DNA of 64,000 bases from an uncultured Dehalococcoidia bacterium (GTDB lineage Bacteria; Chloroflexota; Dehalococcoidia; Lucifugimonadales; GCA-2712585): positions 248,001 to 312,000 of the forward strand of contig OY282371.1 in NCBI GenBank assembly GCA_958295715.1, in the 5' to 3' direction. The notes under the pieces are model-generated. The model was not told where the DNA came from, did no database searches, and was given only the letters and a program-made list of their open reading frames with translations. Below, piece by piece: positions 8,781 through 17,269 of this stretch (positions are counted from its first letter, which is position 1; every line of letters begins with the position of its first letter). The position numbers and the translations under genes are program-made.

Positions 8781-9627
8781 CCTGGTCTTGGCCTGCGACA
8801 TAGGGGGAACGCGCGTCCGGGTGGCCCTCGTCAGCCCCGATGGGGCCGTGGCCGGCAAGGAGGCGTCCCTGACCCCGGATGACGCCCCGGACGCCCTGGT
8901 TAACATAATGAACTCGGCTCTGGCGGCGGCGGGGGGGAACGTAGCCGGGGTGGTGGTGGGCGCGCCGGGCATGGTCGACTACACCAAGGGGGAGGCGTTG
9001 AAGCTCCCCAACCTCTCCAGGTGGAACGGATATCTCAAGGCTTCCCGCCTCACCGGGGAACTTGGCGTCAAGACCCTCATCGCGAACGACGCCGATTTGG
9101 GGGCCTTGGGCGAGCACAGATTCGGCGCTGGCCGCGGCTTCCGTGACATGGTGTACGTGACGGCCAGCACGGGCATAGGGAGCGGGGTTATCCTCAACGG
9201 GCGCCTGCTCCACGGCAGGCTGTCCCTGGGGGAGATAGGCCACACCATTATAGACAGGGATGGTCTGGACACCGTGGAGGGGCTGGCCTCCGGCGTCGCC
9301 ATGCGGCGCGCGACGGGAATGGACGCGAAAGCGATTGCCGACCGGGCGCGGGCGGGAGACGAGGAGGCGCGGCGCCGCTTCGACCGGGCGGCGCGGGACC
9401 TGGCCGTAGGCGTCTACAACCTGGTCCTCTGCTTCTCGCCGGAGGCGGTGGTCATCGGGGGCGGCATGTCACAGTCCGGCGACATGCTGCTGAACCCCGT
9501 TAGGGACATGCTCAGGGGGGCGGGGCCCTTCAAGGCGGCGTCGCAGGTGAAGGTGGTGAGGGCCGAGGGCGGGGACGACGTTGGGCTGAAGGGCGCGGCG
9601 GCCTTCTGGAGCGACTACGGGGCCTAG
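8770..9627 (+). CDS. ROK family sugar kinase-like protein
   Basis: The 285-aa protein carries the ATP-binding start LACDIGGTRVRVALV and a second glycine-rich segment VVIGGGMSQSGDML, as in glucokinase-type ROK proteins. The substrate-loop signature LSLGEIGHTIIDRDG is present, but the CxCGxxGC zinc cluster that should follow is missing; the chain passes directly to LDTVEGLASG. ATG 8770 is preferred to 8764 because GGAGG at 8759-8763 is then spaced seven bases. The gene overlaps rpiB by 11 bp. Kinase activity is likely by family but the sugar is unknown. Confidence 0.85.
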   Translation: MAADLVLACDIGGTRVRVALVSPDGAVAGKEASLTPDDAPDALVNIMNSALAAAGGNVAGVVVGAPGMVDYTKGEALKLPNLSRWNGYLKASRLTGELGVKTLIANDADLGALGEHRFGAGRGFRDMVYVTASTGIGSGVILNGRLLHGRLSLGEIGHTIIDRDGLDTVEGLASGVAMRRATGMDAKAIADRARAGDEEARRRFDRAARDLAVGVYNLVLCFSPEAVVIGGGMSQSGDMLLNPVRDMLRGAGPFKAASQVKVVRAEGGDDVGLKGAAAFWSDYGA

Positions 9628-10130
9628 ACCCCGCTTTCTTTGAACAGCTTGGCCCTCTCGGCGAGGGCGTGGGCCGTCCTGGTCATCCGCTCTATCTGCG
9701 CCTGAGTGACCTGCCGCTTGACCGTTCCCGGGACGCCGGTCACGAAGGAGCCGCCGGGGAACTCCCGGTTGGCGAGGGCCACGGAGTTGGCCGCCACCAG
9801 GCACCGCTTCCCCAGGATAACGCCGTTTAGTATTGTGCTGTTGTTGCCCATGAGGGAGCCTTCCCCGATGCGCCGGCAGTGGACCACAACGCAGTGTCCC
9901 ACGGTTACGTAGTCCTCTATCACCATGTGGCTGCCGTGGATTACCGACCCTTCCTGAACGTTGACGTAGTTGCCAAGGACCACGGGGCCATTCCCGTCGC
10001 CTCTAATGGTGACGCCGGGCCAAACGCTAGAATGCTCCCCAATCTCTACGTCGCCGATGACGTAGGCGAACTCGCTGACCCAGGCGGTGCCGGCGATTCT
10101 GGGACTCTTGCCGCCGAAACTCCTTATCAT
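9624..10130 (-). CDS. Gamma-carbonic anhydrase family hexapeptide protein
   Basis: The 168-aa protein is a left-handed beta-helix with repeating hexapeptides (VIGDVEIGEHSSVWPGVTIR onward). The metal ligands of gamma-class anhydrases appear in SVIHGSH, VTVGHC and VVHCR. The C-terminal helix (QIERMTRTAHALAERAKLF) is typical of YrdA/PaaY relatives. It may hydrate CO2 or may be an inactive or differently specific homologue. Its TAG stop overlaps that of the convergent ROK gene through the shared CTAG at 9624-9627. Confidence 0.9.
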   Translation of the reverse strand: MIRSFGGKSPRIAGTAWVSEFAYVIGDVEIGEHSSVWPGVTIRGDGNGPVVLGNYVNVQEGSVIHGSHMVIEDYVTVGHCVVVHCRRIGEGSLMGNNSTILNGVILGKRCLVAANSVALANREFPGGSFVTGVPGTVKRQVTQAQIERMTRTAHALAERAKLFKESGV

Positions 10131-10195
10131 GGTACGTCTCCTTTCGCCAACCCGCCCGCCGCCGGGGGGTGGGCCTGTTCAACTTTCAAAGCCGT

Positions 10196-11521
10196 CTACC
10201 GCAAGGCGGGGGCCGGGGCGCCGGGCTTCGGGCTTTTCATAAACACGAACAGCAGGGAGCCGGCGCCCACCGCCGCGGCTATCATTAGAAAGGCGCTGCT
10301 GTAGCTGTAGTTGTCGGCCATGTATCCGGTGAAGACCGGCCCCACAACCATGCCCAGCATCATTATCATCTGAGAGAAGCCCATGATGACCGCGAAGGAC
10401 TTCCTGCCGAAGTAGTCCCCCCTCATGGCGGTGAGGATGGGGCCGCGAGTCCCCCAAGAGATGCCCTGCACCACCGCGTAGAGCATCAGCAGAGGGTAAC
10501 TGTCGGCGGTGGCCAGTAGAAGCATGGCGGCGCAGTGGCCCAAGAGGGTGGCGGCGGCGATGTACTCCTTCCTGTAGCGGTCTCCAAGGAACCCGCCAAA
10601 GGGCTGGGACAGCATGGCCACCCCCGAAAGGACCACCAGCACCTGGGCCGCGGAGCCTCTGGAGAAGCCCAGGTCCGTTTCCATGTAGGGCACCTGGTGC
10701 AGGCCGATGCTGGATATCACCACCAGGGCCAGGGCGTGCCCCGTGGATATGAGCCAGAAGGCGGGGGTCTTAAGGGCCTCTCCAACGGTGAACTCCTCCC
10801 CGTACTGGCGTCTAGGATAGGCCCTGGCCGGCCTCGCCGGCGCCGCGGGTGGAGGGGCTTGTCCCGGCGGCGCGGCTTGTCCCGGCGGCGCGGGCTTGTC
10901 TCCGTCGGGGAGGTATCCGTAAGGCTCCGGGCTGAAGCGGACTATTAGGGAGATGGGAAGTCCAATCACTATCATCAGCAGGGCAGAGCCGAGGGCCGTC
11001 CTTTCCCACCCAAAGGCGGAGACCGACGCGGCCAAGGCCGGCGAGAAGATGACGCCGCCCAGACCCAGGCCCAGCATGGCCGCGCCCATGGCCTTGCCCC
11101 GGTTGCGCCGGAACCAGTTGTTGATGCTGGCCACGGCGGCGGAGAACCCGGCCAGCCCGGAACCCAGGGCCAGCACCATGAAGGCCGCGTAGAAGGTGAG
11201 AACGGAGTTGACTTGGCTGAGGAACACGAACCCCAAGGCGAAGATGACGAAGCCCATCATCATCACCTTTCGCGGGCCTAGGCGTTGAATCATGTAGCCC
11301 TCTATGGGGCCGAGGAAGCCCCCTTCAAGGCGCGAGAGGGAGAAGGCCCCGGATAGGACGGTGCGGCTCCAGTTGAACTGCTGCCGCATGGGTTCGAAGT
11401 AGAAGCCGAAGCCGTTGTAGAAGAGCCCGGAGGATAGGGTCATGCTCACCAGGCCGACCCCGACTATCCACCAGCCGTAAAAGACCCTTCCGGAGCGGTC
11501 CGTTAGCCATGATATCAGCAA
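10196..11521 (-). CDS. MFS transporter, oxalate/monocarboxylate type
   Basis: The 441-aa protein has 12 predicted membrane segments in two halves. YGWWIVGVGLVSMTLSSGLFYN is the entry helix typical of OxlT/MCT-like carriers, and RLGPRKVMMMGFV is the loop 2-3 signature. The cytoplasmic linker (about residues 205-245) is Pro/Ala-rich with repeated PPGQA, encoded by a short DNA repeat at 10855-10890. The second half has GGFLGDRYRKEY. The substrate cannot be told; organic anions are the family norm. The start is TTG 11521, with no strong Shine-Dalgarno, so it is uncertain. Confidence 0.85.
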   Translation of the reverse strand: MLISWLTDRSGRVFYGWWIVGVGLVSMTLSSGLFYNGFGFYFEPMRQQFNWSRTVLSGAFSLSRLEGGFLGPIEGYMIQRLGPRKVMMMGFVIFALGFVFLSQVNSVLTFYAAFMVLALGSGLAGFSAAVASINNWFRRNRGKAMGAAMLGLGLGGVIFSPALAASVSAFGWERTALGSALLMIVIGLPISLIVRFSPEPYGYLPDGDKPAPPGQAAPPGQAPPPAAPARPARAYPRRQYGEEFTVGEALKTPAFWLISTGHALALVVISSIGLHQVPYMETDLGFSRGSAAQVLVVLSGVAMLSQPFGGFLGDRYRKEYIAAATLLGHCAAMLLLATADSYPLLMLYAVVQGISWGTRGPILTAMRGDYFGRKSFAVIMGFSQMIMMLGMVVGPVFTGYMADNYSYSSAFLMIAAAVGAGSLLFVFMKSPKPGAPAPALR

Positions 11522-11557
11522 GTTGGGTATCCGGTCCGGTTATCCAAGGGCGCGGAG

Positions 11558-12910
11558 CTAGAGACGTATTACTCCCACGTCGTCCTCAATGGTTATCTCG
11601 GTGCCGTAGGGCTTGGATACCTCCTGAAGCCATCGCAGGACTTGTTGGGCCACCGGGCCGTGGGCCATAACGGGCCGGCCTCGCTGGCTCATGGGCTGCT
11701 GGAAGCCCAGGTCTATGGGATGGAGCCGTATCTCCTTCAGGTCGCCGTTGACGTACCGGCAAAGGGCCACCGCGCTGCGGTAGAAGACCGGGTCGGCGGC
11801 AAAGCTGTACTTCCCGCCGCCGGAGCGGGCCAACCCCCAGTCGCCGGGGTTGTTCTCGTGGCCCAGCTTCAGGCCCCGGTAGGCCGGCTCCGGGACCCAT
11901 TGCACGGTCTCGTTTTGGAAGATGAAGTTGCCCAGGCTGTAGAAAATGGGCCTGTTCTTGTATATCTCGATGCCCCGCAGGAAGTGGGGGCCGTGGGCGA
12001 AGAAGAGGCTGCATCCCTGGTCGATGGAGAAGTGGGCGAACTCCTCCAAGAATGAGGGTGGCGCCAGCCTGGAGGCGCCGTGGTACTCCCCGGACTCGCC
12101 GCTCTCGTGGCAGTGCACGCCGTAAACGGGCCAGTCCGAGGCCTTCTTGGCCCCCCGTATCCAGTTGCCTATGCCGGCGAGGTCGGCCTTGTTGCAGGAT
12201 GTCAGGGTCGCGTACTCCTCGGCCAGGCGGAACTTGGCCCCCAGGAACCGCACCTCCGCCTCGCGGTCGTACTCCTCCTGGTTGACGGGATGGAACCTGC
12301 GCGCGGCCTCCTCCTGCTCCCGGTAGCCCAACCCGCCGTTGGCCTTTCGCAGGGCGTCAAACACCTCCCGAGGAACGTGGCGGACGCTGTCGTGGCGCAG
12401 GGCGTTGACGCCGGGCTTGCCCTGGAAATCGGGGCGGCCGAGGCCCGCCGGGGAGTCGCTGGAGTAGGTGGTGGTGGCGCTCATGAGGGCCACCCTGCCC
12501 CCGGCGGTGTCCAGGTACGCCGGCGCCCGGGCGTGGTCCAGGTCCCTTCCTCCCCCCGCCTGGGGCAGTTTGTACGCCTTGCAATGCTCCAAGGTGGTGA
12601 GAAAGCCCTTCTCCGAGTAGTCGTAGGAGTGGTTGTTGGCGGTGGTCACGGCGTTGAACCCCATCCACTTCAGTTCCCTGAGGTTGGCGGGATCCGACAC
12701 CTGGAAGGACACCGTGTCCTTGCCCTCCCAACTCATCTCGTATTCGTGGCAGAGCATCTCCAGGTTCACGACGCTGGCGTGAGCGCCTCGGAGGACCCGC
12801 ACCAGTTCTATAAAGGACCTCTCCTCTTTGAAGTGTCTCATGGGACGGGTTATCATGGAGTCTCCCGCCACGGCGATGGTGATGTTTCCCTGTGCCGAGT
12901 CGTAGATCAT
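11558..12910 (-). CDS. CapA family metallophosphatase-like protein
   Basis: The 450-aa product has the CapA/PgsA fold: ITIAVAGDSMITRPM at the start, NLEMLCHE, FNAVTTANNHSYDYSEKGF (the N-N-H motif), VYGVHCHESGE and ADPVFYRS late. CapA proteins take part in poly-gamma-glutamate or capsule synthesis in Bacillus, but many genomic homologues are calcineurin-like enzymes of unknown role. No capB/capC partner is nearby, so capsule synthesis is not supported. ATG 12910 follows GGGGGAG; a longer frame to 13045 would run through repeat DNA and is rejected. Confidence 0.82.
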   Translation of the reverse strand: MIYDSAQGNITIAVAGDSMITRPMRHFKEERSFIELVRVLRGAHASVVNLEMLCHEYEMSWEGKDTVSFQVSDPANLRELKWMGFNAVTTANNHSYDYSEKGFLTTLEHCKAYKLPQAGGGRDLDHARAPAYLDTAGGRVALMSATTTYSSDSPAGLGRPDFQGKPGVNALRHDSVRHVPREVFDALRKANGGLGYREQEEAARRFHPVNQEEYDREAEVRFLGAKFRLAEEYATLTSCNKADLAGIGNWIRGAKKASDWPVYGVHCHESGESGEYHGASRLAPPSFLEEFAHFSIDQGCSLFFAHGPHFLRGIEIYKNRPIFYSLGNFIFQNETVQWVPEPAYRGLKLGHENNPGDWGLARSGGGKYSFAADPVFYRSAVALCRYVNGDLKEIRLHPIDLGFQQPMSQRGRPVMAHGPVAQQVLRWLQEVSKPYGTEITIEDDVGVIRL

Positions 12911-13435
12911 CGCTGAAGCTCTCCCCCCAGGGGCCTGTGGGCCGGCCCCCCGTCGTGATTCCCGTTGCCGCCGGACGGTCTGATTCTGAAGGAAGGGGCG
13001 CTGAGAGTCAAGGGCGCAGCCCTCTCCCGCCCTCTTATTCGTCATTCCCGTGAAAACGGGAATCCAGGAAGGTCACAGCGCAGGCCCGACGCTCTTCAAA
13101 ACAAAATGGGCACGCGTGCCCTTCCCGCGCAGGCGGGAATCCATCCACCCAGGGCTGGTATGCTCCCTACCTCCCCCCCGCCTCCCCCCCTTTCCGTCAG
13201 TCCCGCCCTCTTATTCGTCATTCCCGTGAATACGGGAATCCAGGAAGGTCACAGGGCAGGCCCGACGCTCTTCAAAACAAAGTGGGCACGCGTGCCCTTC
13301 CCGCGCAGGCGGGAATCCATCCCCCTCCCGTCACGGGAGAGGGTTGGGCAGAGGGTGAACGGCTCCGCCGCCTTACCCCCAAGTCCTTGGTGTACAATTG
13401 GGCCGTTGACGAGATGCCGAGAGGAGGCGCGCCCG
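12911..13435. repeat. Gene-free spacer with a duplicated 120-bp composite repeat
   Basis: Two near-identical composite units lie at about 13026-13146 and 13203-13323. Each has a left palindrome with GAAA or GAAT in the loop, the conserved core with GCTCTTCAAAACAAA, the palindrome GGGCACGCGTGCCC and a right palindrome. They differ by about four bases. From 13375 the spacer becomes the leader of the EamA gene. Confidence 0.85.
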
Positions 13436-13438
13436 GTG
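13375..13438 (+). promoter_or_regulatory. Leader of the EamA gene (TACAAT box and GGAGG)
   Basis: The stretch contains GTGTACAATTGGG, a plausible -10 (TACAAT), and GAGGAGG ahead of the GTG start. The same stretch recurs at 14061-14120 with TAGAAT in the same place. Conservation of both boxes between copies supports their function, although no consensus -35 is seen. Confidence 0.45.
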
Positions 13439-13852
13439 AGTTATGTCGTCTGGACGCTGATAGCCCTGGTGGCCTACGCCTTTATGACCACCATTCTCAA
13501 GATGTCGCTGCGGACCATCCCGCCGGAGGCGGCGGTGATTTTCACCAACGTCATGCTGGTCGTTATGGCCGTCCTATGGGCCATCTACCGGGGGGTGAAG
13601 GTAACGGAGCAGATGGGCCTCAACCAGCCCACCCTCCTACTTGTCGTGGCGGGGCTGCTTTTGGGCGTTGGCGTCATCAGCCTGTACATGGCCCTCAGCC
13701 GCGGGCCCGCGTCCATCGTGGCCCCTCTCTTTGGGATGAACCTGGCCCTGGTGGCCGTTCTGGGCTTTGTCGTTTTGAGGGAGCCGCTCAACGTTGAACG
13801 GGTTGCCGGCATATTCCTGGCGGCGGGAGCGGTCTTTCTCCTCACCCGGTAG
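13436..13852 (+). CDS. Small EamA/DMT-type transporter (half-size)
   Basis: The 138-aa protein has about five hydrophobic segments, starting SYVVWTLIALVAYAFMTTIL and ending VERVAGIFLAAGAVFLLTR, the end expected of an EamA domain. It has one domain where full-size DMT carriers have two, so it should act as a dimer, like SMR or short EamA proteins. The GTG start at 13436 has GAGGAGG eight bases upstream. A copy of its promoter and ribosome site without the gene lies at 14061-14136. The substrate is unknown. Confidence 0.8.
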   Translation: MSYVVWTLIALVAYAFMTTILKMSLRTIPPEAAVIFTNVMLVVMAVLWAIYRGVKVTEQMGLNQPTLLLVVAGLLLGVGVISLYMALSRGPASIVAPLFGMNLALVAVLGFVVLREPLNVERVAGIFLAAGAVFLLTR

Positions 13853-14164
13853 GGAGATACGGCCCCCTTCCCGTCATTCCCGTGAAAACGGGAATCCAGG
13901 AAGTCCCCAAACTAAAAACGGCTAATGTGTCGCTCTCACGCCCTCGGCCCACCCTGCCACCCGAATCCGGAGATCTGTCAAGGGAGAACGAAGACGTTAG
14001 AGGGAATAGGGAAAGATGGATTCCCGCCTGCGCGGGAATGACGGATAAGAGGCCGGCCTTGACCCCAAGTCCGTGGTGTAGAATTGGGCCGTTGACGAGA
14101 TGTCGTGAGGAGGCGCACCCGGTAGGGAGATACGGACAGGACTAAAACAGTTTTTGGAGGCGAT
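13853..14164. repeat. Spacer with palindromes and a gene-less copy of the EamA leader
   Basis: Palindromes lie at 13872-13897 and 14017-14043. Between them, 13917-14010 is one of three copies of a longer dispersed repeat also found at about 37500-37595 (opposite strand) and 40109-40199. At 14061-14136 the EamA leader is repeated and joined directly to the sequence that follows the EamA stop (CCCGGTAGGGAGATACGG), as though the reading frame had been deleted between two CCCGGT sites. Confidence 0.75.
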
Positions 14165-14452
14165 ATGATTGGCGTTTTGACTCATCACTGGGCGCGGGAG
14201 GACAGCTTTGACGCGGCGAAGAGGCTGCTGGAGGGCAACGGGAGGGCCCAGAGCATGGCCCCCGGCTTCGGGGCGCGGCAGACCCTCTACTCGCTGAGCG
14301 ACCCCATGAAGATAACCACCCTGGTCACCTGGGATAGCGGCGAGATTTACGACGCTTGGCGGGCCAGCCCGGAGCGCGCGGCGGCCATGGCCGGGGCCGG
14401 GAGCCTGTGGACCAAGCCCCCGGAGTCGGAGCGTTTTCAGGTGGCGGACTAG
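14165..14452 (+). CDS. Small dimeric alpha/beta-barrel protein (ABM-like)
   Basis: The 95-aa protein starts MIGVLTHHWAREDSFD and has the alternating pattern of the antibiotic-biosynthesis-monooxygenase/dimeric ferredoxin-like barrel, with KITTLVTWDS as a central strand and EIYDAWRASPERAAAM as the helix. The start is firm: TTTTTGGAGG lies four bases ahead of ATG 14165. Members are cofactor-free oxygenases, heme-degrading proteins or binding proteins, and this one cannot be placed further. It is followed by a convergent peptidase gene 14 bp away. Confidence 0.6.
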   Translation: MIGVLTHHWAREDSFDAAKRLLEGNGRAQSMAPGFGARQTLYSLSDPMKITTLVTWDSGEIYDAWRASPERAAAMAGAGSLWTKPPESERFQVAD

Positions 14453-14466
14453 TCCGCCACGGCGCC

Positions 14467-16362
14467 TTAGAGGCCGGTGAACTTCTTGAAGTGGGCCGCC
14501 ATCCGGCGCATGGAGTCGCGCACGTTTTCGGGCCGCCAGTGGTACCAGCCGTGGGGCTCGCAGTTGTACTGGATGTACTCGGTGTACAGCCCCTTGGCCT
14601 TGGCCGCCCTGAAGTAGTCGTCGGCCATGCTGATGCGGACGCCGTCCCGGTCGCCCCACAGGAGAAGCAGGGGCGTCTTTATCTTGTCCAGGTTGTAAAC
14701 GGCGGAGCGCTCCCGCCAGTGGTCGGGGGCCATGTCGGGCCCGCCCCGGTCTCCCGCCACCACGTCGCCCAAAACCGGCTTCCCGGCGCCGTTGGAGTAC
14801 CGGTCTGAGTGGATGAGGTCCGGCGGGCCGTAGAAGCATACGGCGGCCTTCAGCAGGTCCGGGTAGCGGTGAATCATGGCCAGGGTGAAGTAGCCGCCGG
14901 TGGAGCCGCCGTGCATGACTACCCGCTCCCGGTCGGCCAGGCCCTGGTCCACCAGGTGGTAGGCGGCGTAGGCGAAGTCGTCGATGTCGCCGCCGCCCCA
15001 GTCGCCGAAGTTCATGAACTCGTACTGCTTGCCAAGGCCCGCGGAGCCGCGGACCAGGGGCGCCACGACGGAGTATCCCTTGTGCACCCAGTACTGTATG
15101 TAGGGGTAGAAGCCCCTCACGTGCAGCCCCTTGGTGTTGGCCCTGGCGTAGATGACCAAGGGCGTCGCGCCCAACGCGCCGCGGGGCCGGTACAGCCAGG
15201 CGGGTACCTCCAGGCCGTCCTTGGAGGGGTAGCGAATTAGGCTGGGCTTCACAAAGGGGAAGTCGCTAAGTCCCCTTGGCATATGGCGCGTAACCTGCTC
15301 AGGCTCGCCTCCGTCGGCGTCGATGGTCCAGAGGTCGGAGGTCCTGGCGTGGTCCATAAAGGTGTACAGGATGCGCTTGCTGTCAGGAGTCCACCGGATG
15401 GAACCCCTCACCTGGTAGGCGTCGAACCCGCCGTGGACGGCGTCGCCGCGGGTGATTTGGATGGGTTCCCCGGAGCCGTCGGCCCGCGTCTTCATAATGT
15501 GAAAGCTCCACTCCCTGTTGGCCACGTAGGCCACCCACTGCCCGTCGGGGGAGAAGCGGGGGTTGTACTCGTCGTATTCGCCGTTGGTGAGGAAGGTCGT
15601 CTCCCCTGAGGCCACGTCTATGAGGCCCACCCTGCGCCAGTTGGAGCGGTCCGAGGTGAACACAATCTTGGAGCCGTCGGGGGAAAAGCGGGGTCTGTAG
15701 TCGTAGTGGTTGAAGGTGTTCGGCGTCATGTTCCTGGCCGGGCCGCCCTGTATGGGTGCGACCCAAACGTCCATGCGCTTGAAGTCGTCGTAGCCCGACC
15801 GGTCCGACATGAAGGTCACGCGGCTGCCGTCGGGGGAGACGAACACGTCGGTGCTGTTGAACTCCTCGTTGGTGATGTAGTGGGGCTGAATCCTGCCCGT
15901 TGGGATGTCGGTGGGGAGGGAGACCACCTGGTTGTACCCGTTGGGGCCGCCCTTCACGAAGACGATGCGGCGTCCGTCGGGGGTCCACCGGATGAACTCG
16001 TGGCCGCGGGAGGGGCCGTTGCCGTAGCTAAGGTTGATGGGCGGCTCGGAGCCGTCGGCCCGCACCTTGAAGGCGTCGTAGCGGGACGTGTAGGCTATCC
16101 ACTTGGAGTCGGGGGACCAGGAGGGGTTGAGGCACTCCTCCGGGTACATGGCCACGACCCGGCGGTTGTTGGCCCCGTCGATGTCGCAGACCCAGAGGTC
16201 GTAGCCGCCGGACTGGGCGGAACTGTAGGCGATGCGGCGGCCGTCGGGGGAGAGGTCGAAGTGCTCCACCTTGGCGTTGGTCTGGGCCATAAGGTCAATG
16301 AGCGGGTCATCCGGCAGTTGGGGTTCCTCGGTGAAAGTGGCTCCTCGGTTGAAGTGGGTCAC
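14467..16362 (-). CDS. S9 family prolyl oligopeptidase-like peptidase
   Basis: The 631-aa protein has an N-terminal TolB/WD40-like propeller with repeated S-P-D-G strands (LSPDGRRIAYSS, WSPDSKWIAYTS, FSPDGSKIVFTS, FSPDGQWVAYVA) over about residues 25-340. A C-terminal alpha/beta hydrolase follows, with the nucleophile in HGGSTGGYFT, the acid in LLLWGDRDGV and the histidine in EPHGWYHW. It should be an acylaminoacyl- or dipeptidyl-peptidase. No signal peptide is seen. GTG 16362 is chosen because GGAGGAG lies six bases upstream. Confidence 0.88.
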   Translation of the reverse strand: MTHFNRGATFTEEPQLPDDPLIDLMAQTNAKVEHFDLSPDGRRIAYSSAQSGGYDLWVCDIDGANNRRVVAMYPEECLNPSWSPDSKWIAYTSRYDAFKVRADGSEPPINLSYGNGPSRGHEFIRWTPDGRRIVFVKGGPNGYNQVVSLPTDIPTGRIQPHYITNEEFNSTDVFVSPDGSRVTFMSDRSGYDDFKRMDVWVAPIQGGPARNMTPNTFNHYDYRPRFSPDGSKIVFTSDRSNWRRVGLIDVASGETTFLTNGEYDEYNPRFSPDGQWVAYVANREWSFHIMKTRADGSGEPIQITRGDAVHGGFDAYQVRGSIRWTPDSKRILYTFMDHARTSDLWTIDADGGEPEQVTRHMPRGLSDFPFVKPSLIRYPSKDGLEVPAWLYRPRGALGATPLVIYARANTKGLHVRGFYPYIQYWVHKGYSVVAPLVRGSAGLGKQYEFMNFGDWGGGDIDDFAYAAYHLVDQGLADRERVVMHGGSTGGYFTLAMIHRYPDLLKAAVCFYGPPDLIHSDRYSNGAGKPVLGDVVAGDRGGPDMAPDHWRERSAVYNLDKIKTPLLLLWGDRDGVRISMADDYFRAAKAKGLYTEYIQYNCEPHGWYHWRPENVRDSMRRMAAHFKKFTGL

Positions 16363-17269
16363 GCCTGCTCCTCCTTCCGACGTTAAGTCCGTCCATTCTA
16401 TCACACGAGGCCCGTCAAACAAGGGACGCGTCGTCGCCTTCCGTCATTCCCGCTTCTCCCCATTCCGTCATTCCCGCGAAGGCGGGAAGGGCGCGCGCGC
16501 CCACTTTTGTTTTGAAGAGCGTTGGCTCTGCGTTGGGGGCTTCCTGGATTCCCGCCTGCGCGGGAATGACGGATAAGGGGGCGGGAATCCATCCCCTGGG
16601 CGTTGCGCCGGGCCAACCGCCCAGAGGCGCTCTTTCCCATGCCTTCGTAAGGGCCACGCCTCTCTTGCCCGTTCCCCATCCCTGTCCGTCATTCCCGTGA
16701 AAACGGGAATCCATCCCTCCCAGGCGTTGCGCCGGGCCAACCGCACCACTAGGCGCGCGCAGAGGCTGCTCTCCCAATCTAACCGCGCTGCCATTCCCGC
16801 CACGCCCCTCTCGTCATTCCCGTGAAAACGGGAATCCAGGAACCCTTCATCCCGATGCCAACGTTTCTCAAGCAAAGGGGGCGTCTCTCCTCTCCCCACG
16901 TAACCACACCGCCCATCCTGTCAAGGGAGAGGGACGGCGGCGGCGGGTGGTCTTGTAATTCCGGGCGCTGGTTTGCGGCGTGGCCTTCCTGGATTCCCGC
17001 CTACGCGGGAATGACGGAGAGGGGGGCCGTCAAACAAGGGATGCGGCCTACCCACAAGACCGGGTGTCGAGGGGATGGATTCCCGCCTGCGCGGGAATGA
17101 CGGATAAGGAGGGCGGGAATGACGGGGTGGGGGATGTGATGCCCAAGGGGCCTGCCAAGGTCCTCCCGACGGACGCCGGCCCGCGGCCATTAACCCCCTT
17201 GGCGCGCCATGGGTTAAACTAGGGCGGCTCGGCGTTGGACGCGTTAGAAAGGAATGACTGGATAGCGGG
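16363..17269. repeat. 900-bp gene-free spacer packed with palindromes
   Basis: At least seven palindromes of the dispersed family are present, near 16463-16490, 16548-16573, 16685-16713, 16814-16842, 16990-17018, 17076-17104 and a partial one at 16440. The core CACTTTTGTTTTGAAGAGCG with GGGCGCGCGCGCCC lies at 16488-16530. GCGTTGCGCCGGGCCAACCG appears twice (16599-16618, 16724-16743). No coding signal or RNA gene is seen. Confidence 0.8.

Noticed and set aside
12965-13435. Extended start for the EamA transporter
   Set aside because: The extension translates palindromic repeats; GTG 13436 has a proper ribosome site.
16423-17222. Several short reading frames in repeat spacers
   Set aside because: Their peptides (RHSRENGNPG, WIPACAGMTDK and the like) are the palindromes translated in six frames.
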